The notes under the pieces were generated by a model. The model saw only the letters and a list, made by a program, of their open reading frames with translations, ran no database searches and was not told the origin of the DNA. This document shows positions 1 through 9,646 of a stretch of DNA of 64,000 bases, one piece after another. The DNA comes from Bacteroidales bacterium (GTDB taxonomy: Bacteria > Bacteroidota > Bacteroidia > Bacteroidales > UBA12077): positions 372,001 through 436,000 of the forward strand of contig JAEINU010000004.1 in assembly GCA_016342685.1 (NCBI GenBank), read 5' to 3'. The stretch's first letter is position 1. Each line of letters starts with the position of its first letter. The position numbers and the translations under genes are program-made.

Positions 1-1956
1 CATTTCTGCTGTTTTTCTGGTCGATTCTTCCTGTGTTGCTTGAAGCTCTTCCATGTTTTGGCGCATTTCTTCTTCTTGAGCGGCCATTTCTTCAGCTTGT
101 TGTTGCGATCTTTCAAGAAGTTCATTTGTCTGAATATTAACTCTTACCGACGACATAGTTGAAGCAATACTTTCAGCTAATTTCTCAATAAATTCAATCT
201 CATGTTTTTCAAAAACATTAAATGATGCAATTTCAAGAACACCTAATACGTCATCTTCCAATTTCATCGGAACAATTAACAAACAAGAAGGACTAGCACC
301 TCCAAGACCAGATGTAATTTCGATGTAATCTGGTGGAATATCGGTCATAAAGATGGTTTTCTTTTCAACGGCACAGGTTCCTATTAAACCTTCGCCTAGC
401 TGAATGTGTCTTTCTAGATACTTTCTCCGGTCGTATGCAAAAGCCGAAAGTAAATTGAAATAAATCTTGTCTTTATCTTCATCATTTAATATAAATAAAC
501 CACCCTGATTTGCTTTTAGATAGTCAACTAAGCTCATAATAATTTCAGTAGCTAAGTTTTCTAGGTTGTCGTTATTTTGGCGAAGAATATCTGCAAATTG
601 GGCTAAACCTTCATTTAACCAACGTCGTTTTTCATCTTCCTGTTTTCTTAAGTTATTTTCTTTGTCCGCTTTTATTAAACTGTCACGCATTTCGAGAAGC
701 GATTGACCCAATACATCTTCTGTACTCAAGAGTTCAAATTCATGATCGAGATCCCCTTTTCCTATATTATTGGCAAAGTCAACTTTATTATTTAATCCCT
801 CAATAGAACTATTAAGAGCATCTGCCATTTCCTCAATCTCATCACCCGATTCTATTTTTATTCTCATCTTTTCGTCGATGTGTCCATTGGCAAGATGTTT
901 TAAAAGAGATGTTATTTTGGTTAATGGATTTGTAATGCTTTTACCAATAATTGCAATAACTACTGCCATTAGTAAGATTCCAATTATTCCTACAAGCAAT
1001 GAAATTCTAAAGTTCTTGTTTGCGGTAGCCATTATAGTATCAACGGGAACCGAAATAGCAATCGACCAAGGAGTGTTTGTTTCTCCTATAAAAATTGGCG
1101 AATATGTATAGTAGGTTTCCGTTCCATTTTCGTCTTTGCTGGTATAGCTAAAACTTTCACCAGAATTAACTTTTTCGCTGATTTTCTGAGTTTTGTTGTC
1201 TTCAGGAAAGATTTCCTCAATTTTTTGATTCAAGAGATCTTTATTAGGGTGGCCAGCAATTAATCCTCCATTCGATATAATAAATGCATTACTTCCTTCA
1301 TAAGGCTTTATTTTTTCAACTAACTCCTGAAACTGCAATAGTGTTATATCAAAAGCAACAACGGCTATAAATTCACCCTTATTTACAACAACAGATTTTA
1401 AGCTTGTCATTAAAAGTGATTCTCTACTTCCGTTCGATACAACATCCATATATGGCTCATTAATAGATGGATTTAATACTTTCTTTGTTGAGGCATAAAT
1501 CGGAGAATCGCCATCTAAACTTCTTAATTCTGTTTGTTCTTTTATAATATTATTTTCTCTCCAAAAAGTATGTGAAATTCTTCCGTAAGGTAATGTCCAC
1601 TCAGGATCAACTTTACTTAATTCCCAACTTGACCATAGGGCATAAATACCTTCATTTTCTTTAAATACATTGGAGTACATTTTATGAACAAGCTCTTGCC
1701 ACTCATCTTTCCCAAAATTTTCATAAACTTTCAGTGCATCTGTTAATGCAATTACCGCATATAAGTTTGCATCAAGCTGTGCTTTTATATCTTTTGCCGT
1801 TTCCTTTACGTGTTGGTTTGTTATCTTAATAGCATCATCGTATGCCATTTTCCTGGCATTAAAGCTAATGTAACCTACAGCCACAATGTATATTATGATT
1901 GATGCAGAGATAATAAAGAGTTGTATTTTTTGTTGAATCTTTAATTTGATTTTCAT
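1..1956 (-). CDS. Cache-HAMP-GAF membrane sensor, partial (3' end beyond window)
   Basis: The frame is open to base 1, so 652 residues are visible and the C terminus is missing. It begins MKIKLKIQQKIQLFIISASI, a short cytoplasmic tail followed by the first membrane helix (about residues 12-32). An extracytoplasmic double-Cache-like sensor region follows (about 40-300, with a WELSKVDPEWTLPYGR stretch), then a second helix near 320-340, a HAMP linker, a GAF domain (about 480-620) and a Gln/Glu-rich coiled coil containing EEMAAQEEEMRQNMEELQAT. It is the last gene of a three-gene tandem family, 15 bases after its upstream neighbour's stop. The paralogues end in a PAS domain, so this one probably does too. 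No kinase, cyclase or phosphatase domain is seen. The ligand is unknown. Confidence 0.9.
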   Translation of the reverse strand, partial: MKIKLKIQQKIQLFIISASIIIYIVAVGYISFNARKMAYDDAIKITNQHVKETAKDIKAQLDANLYAVIALTDALKVYENFGKDEWQELVHKMYSNVFKENEGIYALWSSWELSKVDPEWTLPYGRISHTFWRENNIIKEQTELRSLDGDSPIYASTKKVLNPSINEPYMDVVSNGSRESLLMTSLKSVVVNKGEFIAVVAFDITLLQFQELVEKIKPYEGSNAFIISNGGLIAGHPNKDLLNQKIEEIFPEDNKTQKISEKVNSGESFSYTSKDENGTETYYTYSPIFIGETNTPWSIAISVPVDTIMATANKNFRISLLVGIIGILLMAVVIAIIGKSITNPLTKITSLLKHLANGHIDEKMRIKIESGDEIEEMADALNSSIEGLNNKVDFANNIGKGDLDHEFELLSTEDVLGQSLLEMRDSLIKADKENNLRKQEDEKRRWLNEGLAQFADILRQNNDNLENLATEIIMSLVDYLKANQGGLFILNDEDKDKIYFNLLSAFAYDRRKYLERHIQLGEGLIGTCAVEKKTIFMTDIPPDYIEITSGLGGASPSCLLIVPMKLEDDVLGVLEIASFNVFEKHEIEFIEKLAESIASTMSSVRVNIQTNELLERSQQQAEEMAAQEEEMRQNMEELQATQEESTRKTAEM

Positions 1957-1971
1957 TATGCACGAATTAAA

Positions 1972-4281
1972 TTAGGAATCAAAATCGGTTACTATGTTTG
2001 ATATTTTTAATATTTTAATTATTTCTCCAGTTTCATTTAAAATAGGAGTATACACTTCAATAAAGACAAGATCTTTTCCTTTAACAGAATACTTAGCTTT
2101 TTCTTTTCGTGATTTCCCAGACTTAAGGTCTTTCCAAAATTTCTTATAATTTTCTTTCTGTTCTTCTGTAAACTCCATCTTATCTGAATGATGGGTTCCA
2201 ATTACTTCGGCTCTGTTAAGATTTAAGATATCAAGATAATTATCGTTCACTTTTATAATATGTCCTTCAGAATCATATTCAACAATGCAACTAGATTGAT
2301 TAAGAGCATGCAATAGGCTTTCCATTTCATTGTTTTTTCTGGCAGCTTCTTCTTGAGTTGCCTGAAGCTCTTCCATATTCTGGCGCATTTCTTCTTCTTG
2401 TGCTGCCATCTCTTCTGATTGTTGTTGGAATTTCTCAAGTAATTCTGTCGTTTCAATATTAATTTTAACCGTTGATAAGGTTGAAGCTATATTCTGAGCA
2501 ACTTTTTCAACAAAATCAATATGATAATCTTCCATTTTTTTAAATGATGCGATTTCTATAACCCCATACACTTTATCTTCTAATTTTAATGGAACAACCA
2601 ATAAGCTATTTGGATTAGCATCTCCAAGGCCGGATGTAATATTGATATATTTTTGAGGAATGTCTTCTAAATAAGTTGTTTCTTTCTCTATTGCAACAGA
2701 ACCAACAATTCCATCTCCATATTCAATACGTTTTTCGAGATGCTTTTTTCTATCGAAAGCAAAAGCCGAAATCATATCTAAAAAGAGCTTGTTTTTATCT
2801 TCTTCGTTTAATAGGAATAATCCACCTTGATTTGCCTCAAGATAATAAACAAGATTCTTTATAATTTCATTTGACAATATTTCTATGTTATCGTTATTCT
2901 GTCTAAGAATATCTGCAAATTCTGCTAAACCCTCATTTGCCCAACGCCTTTTTTCATCTTCAACTTTACGTGTATCTTCGTCTTCTCTTGCCTTACTTAA
3001 ACTGTTGCGCATATTCACTAAGGCGTGTCCAAGTAAATCCTCATCACTTAGTAATTTGAATTCTGAATCTAGATTTCCATTACCTATATTGTTGGCAAAA
3101 TCTGTTTTTAGGTTTAATCCTTCAATGGATATTTTGAGTGCATTCGACATTTCCTCAATTTCATCGCCTGATGAAATATCCAAATCAAATTTGCTATCTG
3201 TTTGCCCTTTTGCTAGTTTCTTGAGAAATCCAGTAATATCCTGAATAGGGTCCGATATATTTTTGGTAATAATATAAATCACAAAACTTAACAAGAATAT
3301 TCCAACTAAACCTACTAAGATCGAAATCATGAAATTTCTATCTGCTTGGGCCATTATCGAGTTAACAGGCACTGACACTCCTAAATACCAAGGGGTATTT
3401 GCTTTTCCAATCTTTATAGGAGCAAAAGAGATATAGTGTTTTTTATTTAAAGAATCGAGCGTGGAAATTGAGAATTTTTCTTTGTTTTGTATTGATTCTA
3501 GGATATCGAATTTTTCTCCACTAGTTAGTGCAAAATCTGCCATTTTATTAAGAAGCTCGGTTTTAGGATGCCCTGCATACTTTCCTTCTTGAGTAATCAA
3601 AAAGGAATAGCTGCCTTCGAATTGTTGTAAATTAATTCCAACAACCATATCTTGAAATTTCTCTAGAATTAAATCAATGCCAACCATTCCATGATATTCA
3701 TTATCTACAAGAATTGGAGTTACAAAACTTGTCATTAGTTTAATATCTTCGTTGTTATCGGTAAAAACATCGAAATATATTGGCAGTACTAATTCTTGTG
3801 CTTGTTCTTTAATAAAAGCATAAACTTCGGGATCTCCATCCATACTTCTTAAGTCTTGTTTTTGATAAACAGAACCATTAATTCTTGAAAAAACATTAGC
3901 AATTCGTCCTGTTGGTAGAGTCCATTCGGGGTCAATCTTATTTAATTCCCAACTATCCCAAAGTTTATAAAAGTCAGGATTGTCTCTATAAACTTTATCG
4001 TACATTTTAATAAACAAAGGATCCCATTCTTCTCTGGGCATATCTTTATAAACTTTAAACGCATTTGCAAGAGTCCTTACAACAGTGCTGTATTCTGTCA
4101 TATCTGACTGTATACTTATTGCATATTTCTCGGCAATTGAATTCACTAATTCTACAGAATCTTTAAATGCAGTTTTTTTAGCGTTCACACTAATGTAACC
4201 AATTGCAATAGCATAGATGGCCACTGAAAGTGAGATTAGAAACAGTTGCATTTTATTTTTCAGTCCTAACTTAAGTTTCAT
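1972..4281 (-). CDS. Cache-HAMP-GAF-PAS membrane sensor, no output domain
   Basis: 769 residues from the ATG at 4281. The frame also opens at a TTG at 4302, but the ATG start aligns with the MKIKL start of the next paralogue. Order: helix about 12-32, Cache-like extracytoplasmic region to about 300, helix about 318-340, HAMP-type linker, GAF (about 480-620, with SGLGDANPNSLLVVPLKLEDKV), coiled coil EEMAAQEEEMRQNMEEL and a C-terminal PAS domain (about 660-765) with VIEYDSEGHIIKVNDNYLDIL-like features. The middle gene of the tandem trio; only 26 bases separate it from the upstream stop, so co-transcription is likely. The protein ends directly after the PAS, so signalling presumably goes through the coiled coil or to a partner protein. 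Confidence 0.9.
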   Translation of the reverse strand: MKLKLGLKNKMQLFLISLSVAIYAIAIGYISVNAKKTAFKDSVELVNSIAEKYAISIQSDMTEYSTVVRTLANAFKVYKDMPREEWDPLFIKMYDKVYRDNPDFYKLWDSWELNKIDPEWTLPTGRIANVFSRINGSVYQKQDLRSMDGDPEVYAFIKEQAQELVLPIYFDVFTDNNEDIKLMTSFVTPILVDNEYHGMVGIDLILEKFQDMVVGINLQQFEGSYSFLITQEGKYAGHPKTELLNKMADFALTSGEKFDILESIQNKEKFSISTLDSLNKKHYISFAPIKIGKANTPWYLGVSVPVNSIMAQADRNFMISILVGLVGIFLLSFVIYIITKNISDPIQDITGFLKKLAKGQTDSKFDLDISSGDEIEEMSNALKISIEGLNLKTDFANNIGNGNLDSEFKLLSDEDLLGHALVNMRNSLSKAREDEDTRKVEDEKRRWANEGLAEFADILRQNNDNIEILSNEIIKNLVYYLEANQGGLFLLNEEDKNKLFLDMISAFAFDRKKHLEKRIEYGDGIVGSVAIEKETTYLEDIPQKYINITSGLGDANPNSLLVVPLKLEDKVYGVIEIASFKKMEDYHIDFVEKVAQNIASTLSTVKINIETTELLEKFQQQSEEMAAQEEEMRQNMEELQATQEEAARKNNEMESLLHALNQSSCIVEYDSEGHIIKVNDNYLDILNLNRAEVIGTHHSDKMEFTEEQKENYKKFWKDLKSGKSRKEKAKYSVKGKDLVFIEVYTPILNETGEIIKILKISNIVTDFDS

Positions 4282-4307
4282 ACCTGAATATATTTTTCTC
4301 AAATAAA

Positions 4308-6602
4308 TTATTTAAAATCATTAATGTCTACTGATAATAAAAGTATTTTATCGATCCTCTCGTCGATAAATACAGGAGTAAATGATGTAATAAGTTTTAG
4401 TTCATCACCAGATTTTGTTTGTAAAAAGGAAATTTCCTGATGTGATTTTCCTCCTAAAACTTTATTTATTATTGATTGAAATTTTTGCAGGTTCTTTTCA
4501 GCGACAAAATTTTCTGCGTCCATTCCAATAGCTTCGTTTAAGTTATATCCAAATTTCGTTAAGAATTGTTCGTTAGCATTTATAACATTAAAATTTAAAT
4601 CGAATTCGGTTTTTAATAAAAATGAATCTATTGCATCAAGAGTTCCATTAAGTTCACTTCCTTTTCTGGTCGACTCTTCTTGTGTTGCTTGAAGTTCCTC
4701 TAGGTTTTGGCGCATTTCCTCTTCTTGTGCAGCCATTTCTTCGGACTGTTGCTGTGATTGTTCTAACAAATGCGATGTTTTGATATTTATGCGAACAGAT
4801 TTTAATGTTGCAGCAATGCTTTCAGCTATTTTTTCAGCAAATTCTACTTCGTGGGGTTCAAATTTACTAAATGAAGCAATCTCAATTACGCCCAATAAAT
4901 CATTTTCAATAATCATTGGAACCAGCAGAAGACTGTTTGGATTTGCATCTCCCAGGCCTGATGTAATTTGAACATAATCTTGAGGTATTTCAGTCAAATA
5001 AATTGTTTCTTTTTCTGCAGCACAAGTACCAACTAAACCTTCGCCAATTTCAATCTCCTTTTGCATAAATTTTTCACGATCAAAGGCAAAGGCCGATAAA
5101 AGTTGCAATGTAGAAGATGTTCGATTATCTTCATCGATAATAAACAAACCACCTTGATTACTATTTAAATAATAAACCAAGTTTTTGATTATCTCACGTG
5201 CAAGGGTATCAATATTGTCATTATCTTTTCTTAAAATTTCTGAAAACTTAGCCAAACCTTCATTTGACCACCTTCTTTTTTGATCTTCTATTTTTCTTAA
5301 TTCTTCTTCGTCTCGAGATTTTTTAAGGCTCTCGCGCATATTAATTAGTGATTTGCCCAAGATATCGTTTTTGCTTAGCAGTTCAAGTTCTGAATCAATT
5401 TCTCCTGATCCTATTAAGTTTGCAAACTCTGCTTTTTTATTTAGACCATTTATCGATGTATTTAAGGCATGAGTCATTTCTCCAACCTCGTCTTTACTTT
5501 TAACTTCTGCTAATAGTGAGCGGTCTATTTTGCCATTAGCCAACTCCTTTAAAATTGATGTAACTTTTTTTACAGGATCGGCAATGTTCTTTGCAATTAT
5601 CCAAATTACAATGGTTAAAAGGATTAGGCCAATAAAACACACCAAAAGCGCATTGTATAAAACAACCTTTGCTTTTTCTGTAATGACTTTATTTGGAACA
5701 CAAATTGCAAGTGACCATGGTGTGTCAATTCCTTCGACATTTATACTTGCGAAGACATAAAAGTCTTTCTGGTTATCTATTTTCTTATATGTGAAAGAGA
5801 AATTTTCTCCAACTTCAATTTTTTCGTCAATACCAAATTCTTCATTTAATTCAGGATATACATCAGAAATAAATTTACCCATAAGCTCTACATTAGGATG
5901 AGCAACGAATGTTCCATCATTCGAAATTAAAAACGAGTAGCTATCTCTAAATGGTTTTATTTTCACTATTATATCTTGAAATCTATTTAAATCAACATCA
6001 ACACCAGCAAGTCCTATAAATGTATTTCCCAACTTAATTGGCACTGAGATATTTGAATTTATGTATTGATCTTCAATTTTACCTGTGGGCGAGTATAATT
6101 TAGGATCTACAATCAACGATTTACCTGTTGTTTTCATATAATAATAGTTCCCCATTAAATCGTCTCCATCTGTATTTAATCTTGTTTCGATATGATTGAC
6201 ATGACCATCTTGATTTTTTACCCAACCATTTAGATACCTCCCGAAAGGTTTGTTCCAATCTGATTCAATTTGACTAAGTTCCCAGCTAGTTGCGACAGCT
6301 AAGAAGTGTGAATTTTCATTAATGACATTTTGTTGTTGCTCCAAAAATAACTTATTCCAATTTTCCCAATTTGTCGACATGTAGGCTTGCGCAGTTTGGG
6401 CCAATGTTTTAGTTATGTTTAAATCGGAGGTAAGCTCTGATTTTATAATATTAGCATATTCGCGTGCATTTTTATTTGCGATTTCGCGGGCTTCGTTAAG
6501 TGCTAATTCTCTCGATTTTAAAGTTATATATCCAATTGAAGTAATAAAAATCAACATCGAAGTTGAAAGGATATATAATAGCATTTTGGCATTAATCTTC
6601 AT
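4308..6602 (-). CDS. Cache-HAMP-GAF-PAS membrane sensor, first gene of the trio
   Basis: 764 residues starting MKINAKMLLYILSTSMLIF, with the first helix at about 7-27. It has the same architecture as its two downstream paralogues: Cache-type periplasmic region with WELSQIESDWNKPFGRY, second helix near 320-340, HAMP, GAF with TSGLGDANPNSLLLVPM, coiled coil EEMAAQEEEMRQNLEEL and a C-terminal PAS. The periplasmic and PAS regions are the most diverged parts, which fits different ligands feeding a common signalling core (inference). As the operon's first gene it should carry the promoter; a TAAGTTTA box resembling the Bacteroidota -7 element lies about 30 bases upstream on the minus strand. No enzymatic output domain is visible. 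Confidence 0.9.
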   Translation of the reverse strand: MKINAKMLLYILSTSMLIFITSIGYITLKSRELALNEAREIANKNAREYANIIKSELTSDLNITKTLAQTAQAYMSTNWENWNKLFLEQQQNVINENSHFLAVATSWELSQIESDWNKPFGRYLNGWVKNQDGHVNHIETRLNTDGDDLMGNYYYMKTTGKSLIVDPKLYSPTGKIEDQYINSNISVPIKLGNTFIGLAGVDVDLNRFQDIIVKIKPFRDSYSFLISNDGTFVAHPNVELMGKFISDVYPELNEEFGIDEKIEVGENFSFTYKKIDNQKDFYVFASINVEGIDTPWSLAICVPNKVITEKAKVVLYNALLVCFIGLILLTIVIWIIAKNIADPVKKVTSILKELANGKIDRSLLAEVKSKDEVGEMTHALNTSINGLNKKAEFANLIGSGEIDSELELLSKNDILGKSLINMRESLKKSRDEEELRKIEDQKRRWSNEGLAKFSEILRKDNDNIDTLAREIIKNLVYYLNSNQGGLFIIDEDNRTSSTLQLLSAFAFDREKFMQKEIEIGEGLVGTCAAEKETIYLTEIPQDYVQITSGLGDANPNSLLLVPMIIENDLLGVIEIASFSKFEPHEVEFAEKIAESIAATLKSVRINIKTSHLLEQSQQQSEEMAAQEEEMRQNLEELQATQEESTRKGSELNGTLDAIDSFLLKTEFDLNFNVINANEQFLTKFGYNLNEAIGMDAENFVAEKNLQKFQSIINKVLGGKSHQEISFLQTKSGDELKLITSFTPVFIDERIDKILLLSVDINDFK

Positions 6603-6690
6603 ATCTGAGTATCGTTATAAATAACCTCTAAACTTACACTATTTTAGGAAAAAATCAAATATTAGTCGGGCAAATATTTTGCCCAACAAT

Positions 6691-7410
6691 TTAATAAAAA
6701 CGTATAGAAAACTGTTTTAATTCTTTAGATATTTTTTTGGAATCGCCGAGTATTGAATCCATCAAACCCCAAAAACCTGCTCCATGATTTTTTTCAAGGG
6801 TATGGCAAAGTTCATGAATTATCACATAATCAATTAAATGATTAGGCAACCTCATTAAATGAAGATTCAAGTTTATGTTGTTTTTACCACTACAGCTTCC
6901 CCAAAGCGTTTTATTGTTTTTTACAAATAGCTTATTGTAGCTAAGATTAAGTTTTTGTGCAATTTCGGATGTTCTTTCTGGTAAATATTCTTTTGCTTCA
7001 ATTCTTAGAGCTTTAATAATTGATGTCTTTATTATATTCTGAATTTCGGAATTATTAACTGCAACGTTTTCAGGATAAAAAATTTGAACAGAATCACTTT
7101 TTATGATGCTTTTTACCTTTTCGGAATTATGTTTCTTAATAATTAGAGTTCTATTCCTTGTTTTAAAATCACTATCTTCACTAAAAACAGTGGTTTTTTC
7201 TTCAATTGCTTTAATTTTTGGCAAATGCTTTTTTATCCAATCTTTTCTTTGATCCAGGACTCTCAATCCATGCTTGTAGCTTATGAAATAAGGTAGAGTA
7301 ACAATAACTCCTTGGTCTGGTTTTATTGCGATAGAAACATTCTTCGATCGTTTGCTTTTTCGGATTTTAACATTTCCAATATCTTCAAGGTAAAATATTT
7401 TTTCAGACAT
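6691..7410 (-). CDS. YgjP-like (DUF45/WLM) zinc metallopeptidase
   Basis: 239 residues, the usual size for the YgjP family. The zinc site is visible as HELCH (His199, Glu200, His203) followed by a third likely ligand in KNHGAGFW (His209). The upstream LWGSCS segment is the family's typical core strand. There is no signal peptide, so it should be cytoplasmic. Proteins of this family are predicted metallopeptidases related to SprT/WLM; the physiological substrate is generally unknown. It is transcribed alone, 88 bases upstream of the sensor trio on the same strand and divergent from the HlyD-type gene. Family assignment is firm; function is not. Confidence 0.88.
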   Translation of the reverse strand: MSEKIFYLEDIGNVKIRKSKRSKNVSIAIKPDQGVIVTLPYFISYKHGLRVLDQRKDWIKKHLPKIKAIEEKTTVFSEDSDFKTRNRTLIIKKHNSEKVKSIIKSDSVQIFYPENVAVNNSEIQNIIKTSIIKALRIEAKEYLPERTSEIAQKLNLSYNKLFVKNNKTLWGSCSGKNNINLNLHLMRLPNHLIDYVIIHELCHTLEKNHGAGFWGLMDSILGDSKKISKELKQFSIRFY

Positions 7411-7491
7411 CTTGCAATATTAGTAAATTGTTACTGTAAGATAAAACAGATGAAATTTTATTTAAAATCCACTTTTAACAATTAGATTTCA

Positions 7492-7499
7492 TAAATTTG
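7492..7499 (+). promoter_or_regulatory. Candidate -7 element for the adaptor/tsaB genes
   Basis: TAAATTTG matches the Bacteroidota -7 consensus TAnnTTTG, 49 bases before the ATG. No clear -33 TTG lies at the usual distance, so this rests on the -7 match alone. Confidence 0.35.
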
Positions 7500-7548
7500 A
7501 TTTTTTAATCCAACAATCTGATCGTTAAATTTTAAGTAACAATATAAA

Positions 7549-8862
7549 ATGAAAAGTAATAATTTATTAAAATACTTATTAATTGCTGCAGTTATACTAA
7601 TTGTTTTTGCCGTTGTGGGTAAAAAGAAGGGCTGGTTTGGAGGCAGAACAGAAATTAAAGTTAGTGTTCAAGCGCCTCAATTAAGAACAATTACAGAAGT
7701 TGTAACGGCAAGTGGTAAGATACAGCCTGAAACAGAAGTTAAAATATCTCCTGATGTTTCTGGTGAAATTGTTAATCTCTTTGTAAGAGAAGGAGACGAA
7801 GTAAAAGAAGGTGATTTACTGCTTAAGATAAAACCTGATATTTATTTATCATCTGTTGATAGAGCTGGTGCTACAGTAAATTCTGCTAAAGCTAATTTAG
7901 CAAATTCGCAAGCATTCTTAGAGCAAATAAAAGCAAAATATATACAAACAAAGAATGCTCACCAGCGAAATAAAACATTGTGGGAGCAGGAAACTATTTC
8001 CGAAGCAGAATATGAAAATTCTGTAGCTTCCTTTGATATGGTAATTGCTGAACAGGAAGCCGCAAAAAAATCAATCGATGCTGCACGATATTCTGTTCAA
8101 AGTGCAGAAGCTACATTGTCTGAAGCAAAAGAAAATTTGAGTAAAACAAGTATTTATGCGCCAATGAATGGAACTGTTTCCGTGTTAAATGTTGAACAAG
8201 GAGAACGTGTTGTTGGAACCATGCAAATGGCAGGTACTGAAATGCTTCGAGTAGCAGATTTAAATAGAATGGAAGTTAAGGTTGATGTGAACGAAAATGA
8301 TATTGTAAAAGTTCAATTAACAGATACAGCACTTATTGAAGTTGATGCATACTTAGGCGAGACGTTTAAAGGAATAGTAACTGAAATAGCCAATAGTGCT
8401 AATGTTACAGGAATGTCGACGGATCAGGTTACAAGTTTTGATGTGAAGGTTTTATTGTTAAAGCAATCATATAAGCATCTTATTAGTAAAAATAATAGAA
8501 ATCCATTTCGACCGGGAATGTCAGCATCTGTTGATATTCAAACAAATACAAAATCAAATATTCTTACTATACCAATACAATCTGTTACAACCAGAGCCGA
8601 TTCTACAGAGATGGACAATCCAAAAAATGATAATCTTGATGAAGAGTTAAAAGAAATTGTTTTTGTTATTTCTAAAGATTCTGCTTTAACAAGAATTGTA
8701 AAGACAGGAATTCAAAATAACAAGTTTATCGAAATTACAGAAGGATTAACAGAAGAAGACCAAATTGTAACAGCTCCATATAGTGCAATATCAAGAAAGT
8801 TGAAGGATGGTGCAATTATTAAGATTGTTGACAAGAAAGATTTATTTAACGAAAAAGATTAA
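7549..8862 (+). CDS. HlyD/MacA-type periplasmic adaptor (membrane fusion protein)
   Basis: 437 residues. An N-terminal membrane anchor (about 7-25) is followed by a lipoyl-like half motif (GKIQPETEVKISPDVSGEIV), a long alpha-helical hairpin rich in Ala, Glu and Gln (about 100-205), the second lipoyl half (IYAPMNGTVSVLNVEQGERV) and beta-barrel and membrane-proximal domains (GMSASVDIQTNTKSNILTIP). Such adaptors bridge an inner-membrane RND or MacB-type ABC pump to a TolC-type channel. Neither partner is encoded nearby: tsaB follows 28 bases later and a peptidase lies divergently upstream. The family is clear, but whether it serves an RND or ABC pump cannot be told from the sequence. Confidence 0.88.
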   Translation: MKSNNLLKYLLIAAVILIVFAVVGKKKGWFGGRTEIKVSVQAPQLRTITEVVTASGKIQPETEVKISPDVSGEIVNLFVREGDEVKEGDLLLKIKPDIYLSSVDRAGATVNSAKANLANSQAFLEQIKAKYIQTKNAHQRNKTLWEQETISEAEYENSVASFDMVIAEQEAAKKSIDAARYSVQSAEATLSEAKENLSKTSIYAPMNGTVSVLNVEQGERVVGTMQMAGTEMLRVADLNRMEVKVDVNENDIVKVQLTDTALIEVDAYLGETFKGIVTEIANSANVTGMSTDQVTSFDVKVLLLKQSYKHLISKNNRNPFRPGMSASVDIQTNTKSNILTIPIQSVTTRADSTEMDNPKNDNLDEELKEIVFVISKDSALTRIVKTGIQNNKFIEITEGLTEEDQIVTAPYSAISRKLKDGAIIKIVDKKDLFNEKD

Positions 8863-8890
8863 CTTCGCCACTTATTTTTAATCTGATAAT

Positions 8891-9607
8891 ATGGCATTAA
8901 TTCTTAATATAGAGACATCTACAACGGTATGTTCTGTTTGTATTTCCAAAGATGGGAATGTCCAATCTTATAGAGAAAGTAAGGACGAGAAAACGCACGC
9001 GAAGCTTTTAACAGTTTTTATTGATGAAATTATAAAGGAGCAAAATCTAAAATTTGATGATTTAGATGCAATTGCTGTAAGTATGGGCCCGGGGTCATAT
9101 ACTGGACTCAGAATAGGAGTATCAACAGCCAAAGGCTTATGTTATGCTAAGGATCTTCCACTAATTGCTGTAAATACATTGCAATCTATGGCAAAAGGGA
9201 TTGTAACAAAAATCAAAAATGATGATTTAAACATTACTGATTTTGAAAAGTCTATTCTTGTTCCAATGATTGATGCTAGAAGAATGGAGGTTTATTCATC
9301 TTTTTTCGATGCGAATGGAGAAACAACACGTGAAATAAAAGCTGAGATTATTGATGAAAATTCTTATCAAGATATTCTTAGTAAGCAACAAATGATCTTT
9401 TTTGGCGATGGGTCAGGAAAGATCGAAGAGACGATTAAACATAAAAATGCAGTTTTTATTAGTGACATTAACACTTCTTCATTAACAATGGTTAGTTTAT
9501 CCGAAGATGCCTTTAATAAAAATGAATTTGTTAATGTTGCTTATTTTGAGCCATTTTATTTGAAAGATTTTGTTGCGATTGTTTCTAAAAAAAATATTTT
9601 CAAATAA
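8891..9607 (+). CDS. tsaB: TsaB, tRNA threonylcarbamoyladenosine synthesis protein
   Basis: 238 residues. The N-terminal ASKHA-fold motif LNIETSTTVCSVCIS and the segment MGPGSYTGLRIGVSTAKGL are diagnostic of TsaB (YeaZ). TsaB pairs with TsaD and TsaE in the cytoplasm to transfer the threonylcarbamoyl group to A37 of ANN-decoding tRNAs. It lacks TsaD's catalytic metal ligands and acts as the dimerisation partner. The length is typical. It lies 28 bases after the adaptor gene and 39 bases before the DUF3108 gene, so the three may share a transcript. Confidence 0.93.
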   Translation: MALILNIETSTTVCSVCISKDGNVQSYRESKDEKTHAKLLTVFIDEIIKEQNLKFDDLDAIAVSMGPGSYTGLRIGVSTAKGLCYAKDLPLIAVNTLQSMAKGIVTKIKNDDLNITDFEKSILVPMIDARRMEVYSSFFDANGETTREIKAEIIDENSYQDILSKQQMIFFGDGSGKIEETIKHKNAVFISDINTSSLTMVSLSEDAFNKNEFVNVAYFEPFYLKDFVAIVSKKNIFK

Positions 9608-9646
9608 TTGTACGGTTTTTGTTTTTACATACAAAAGCGAAACAAA

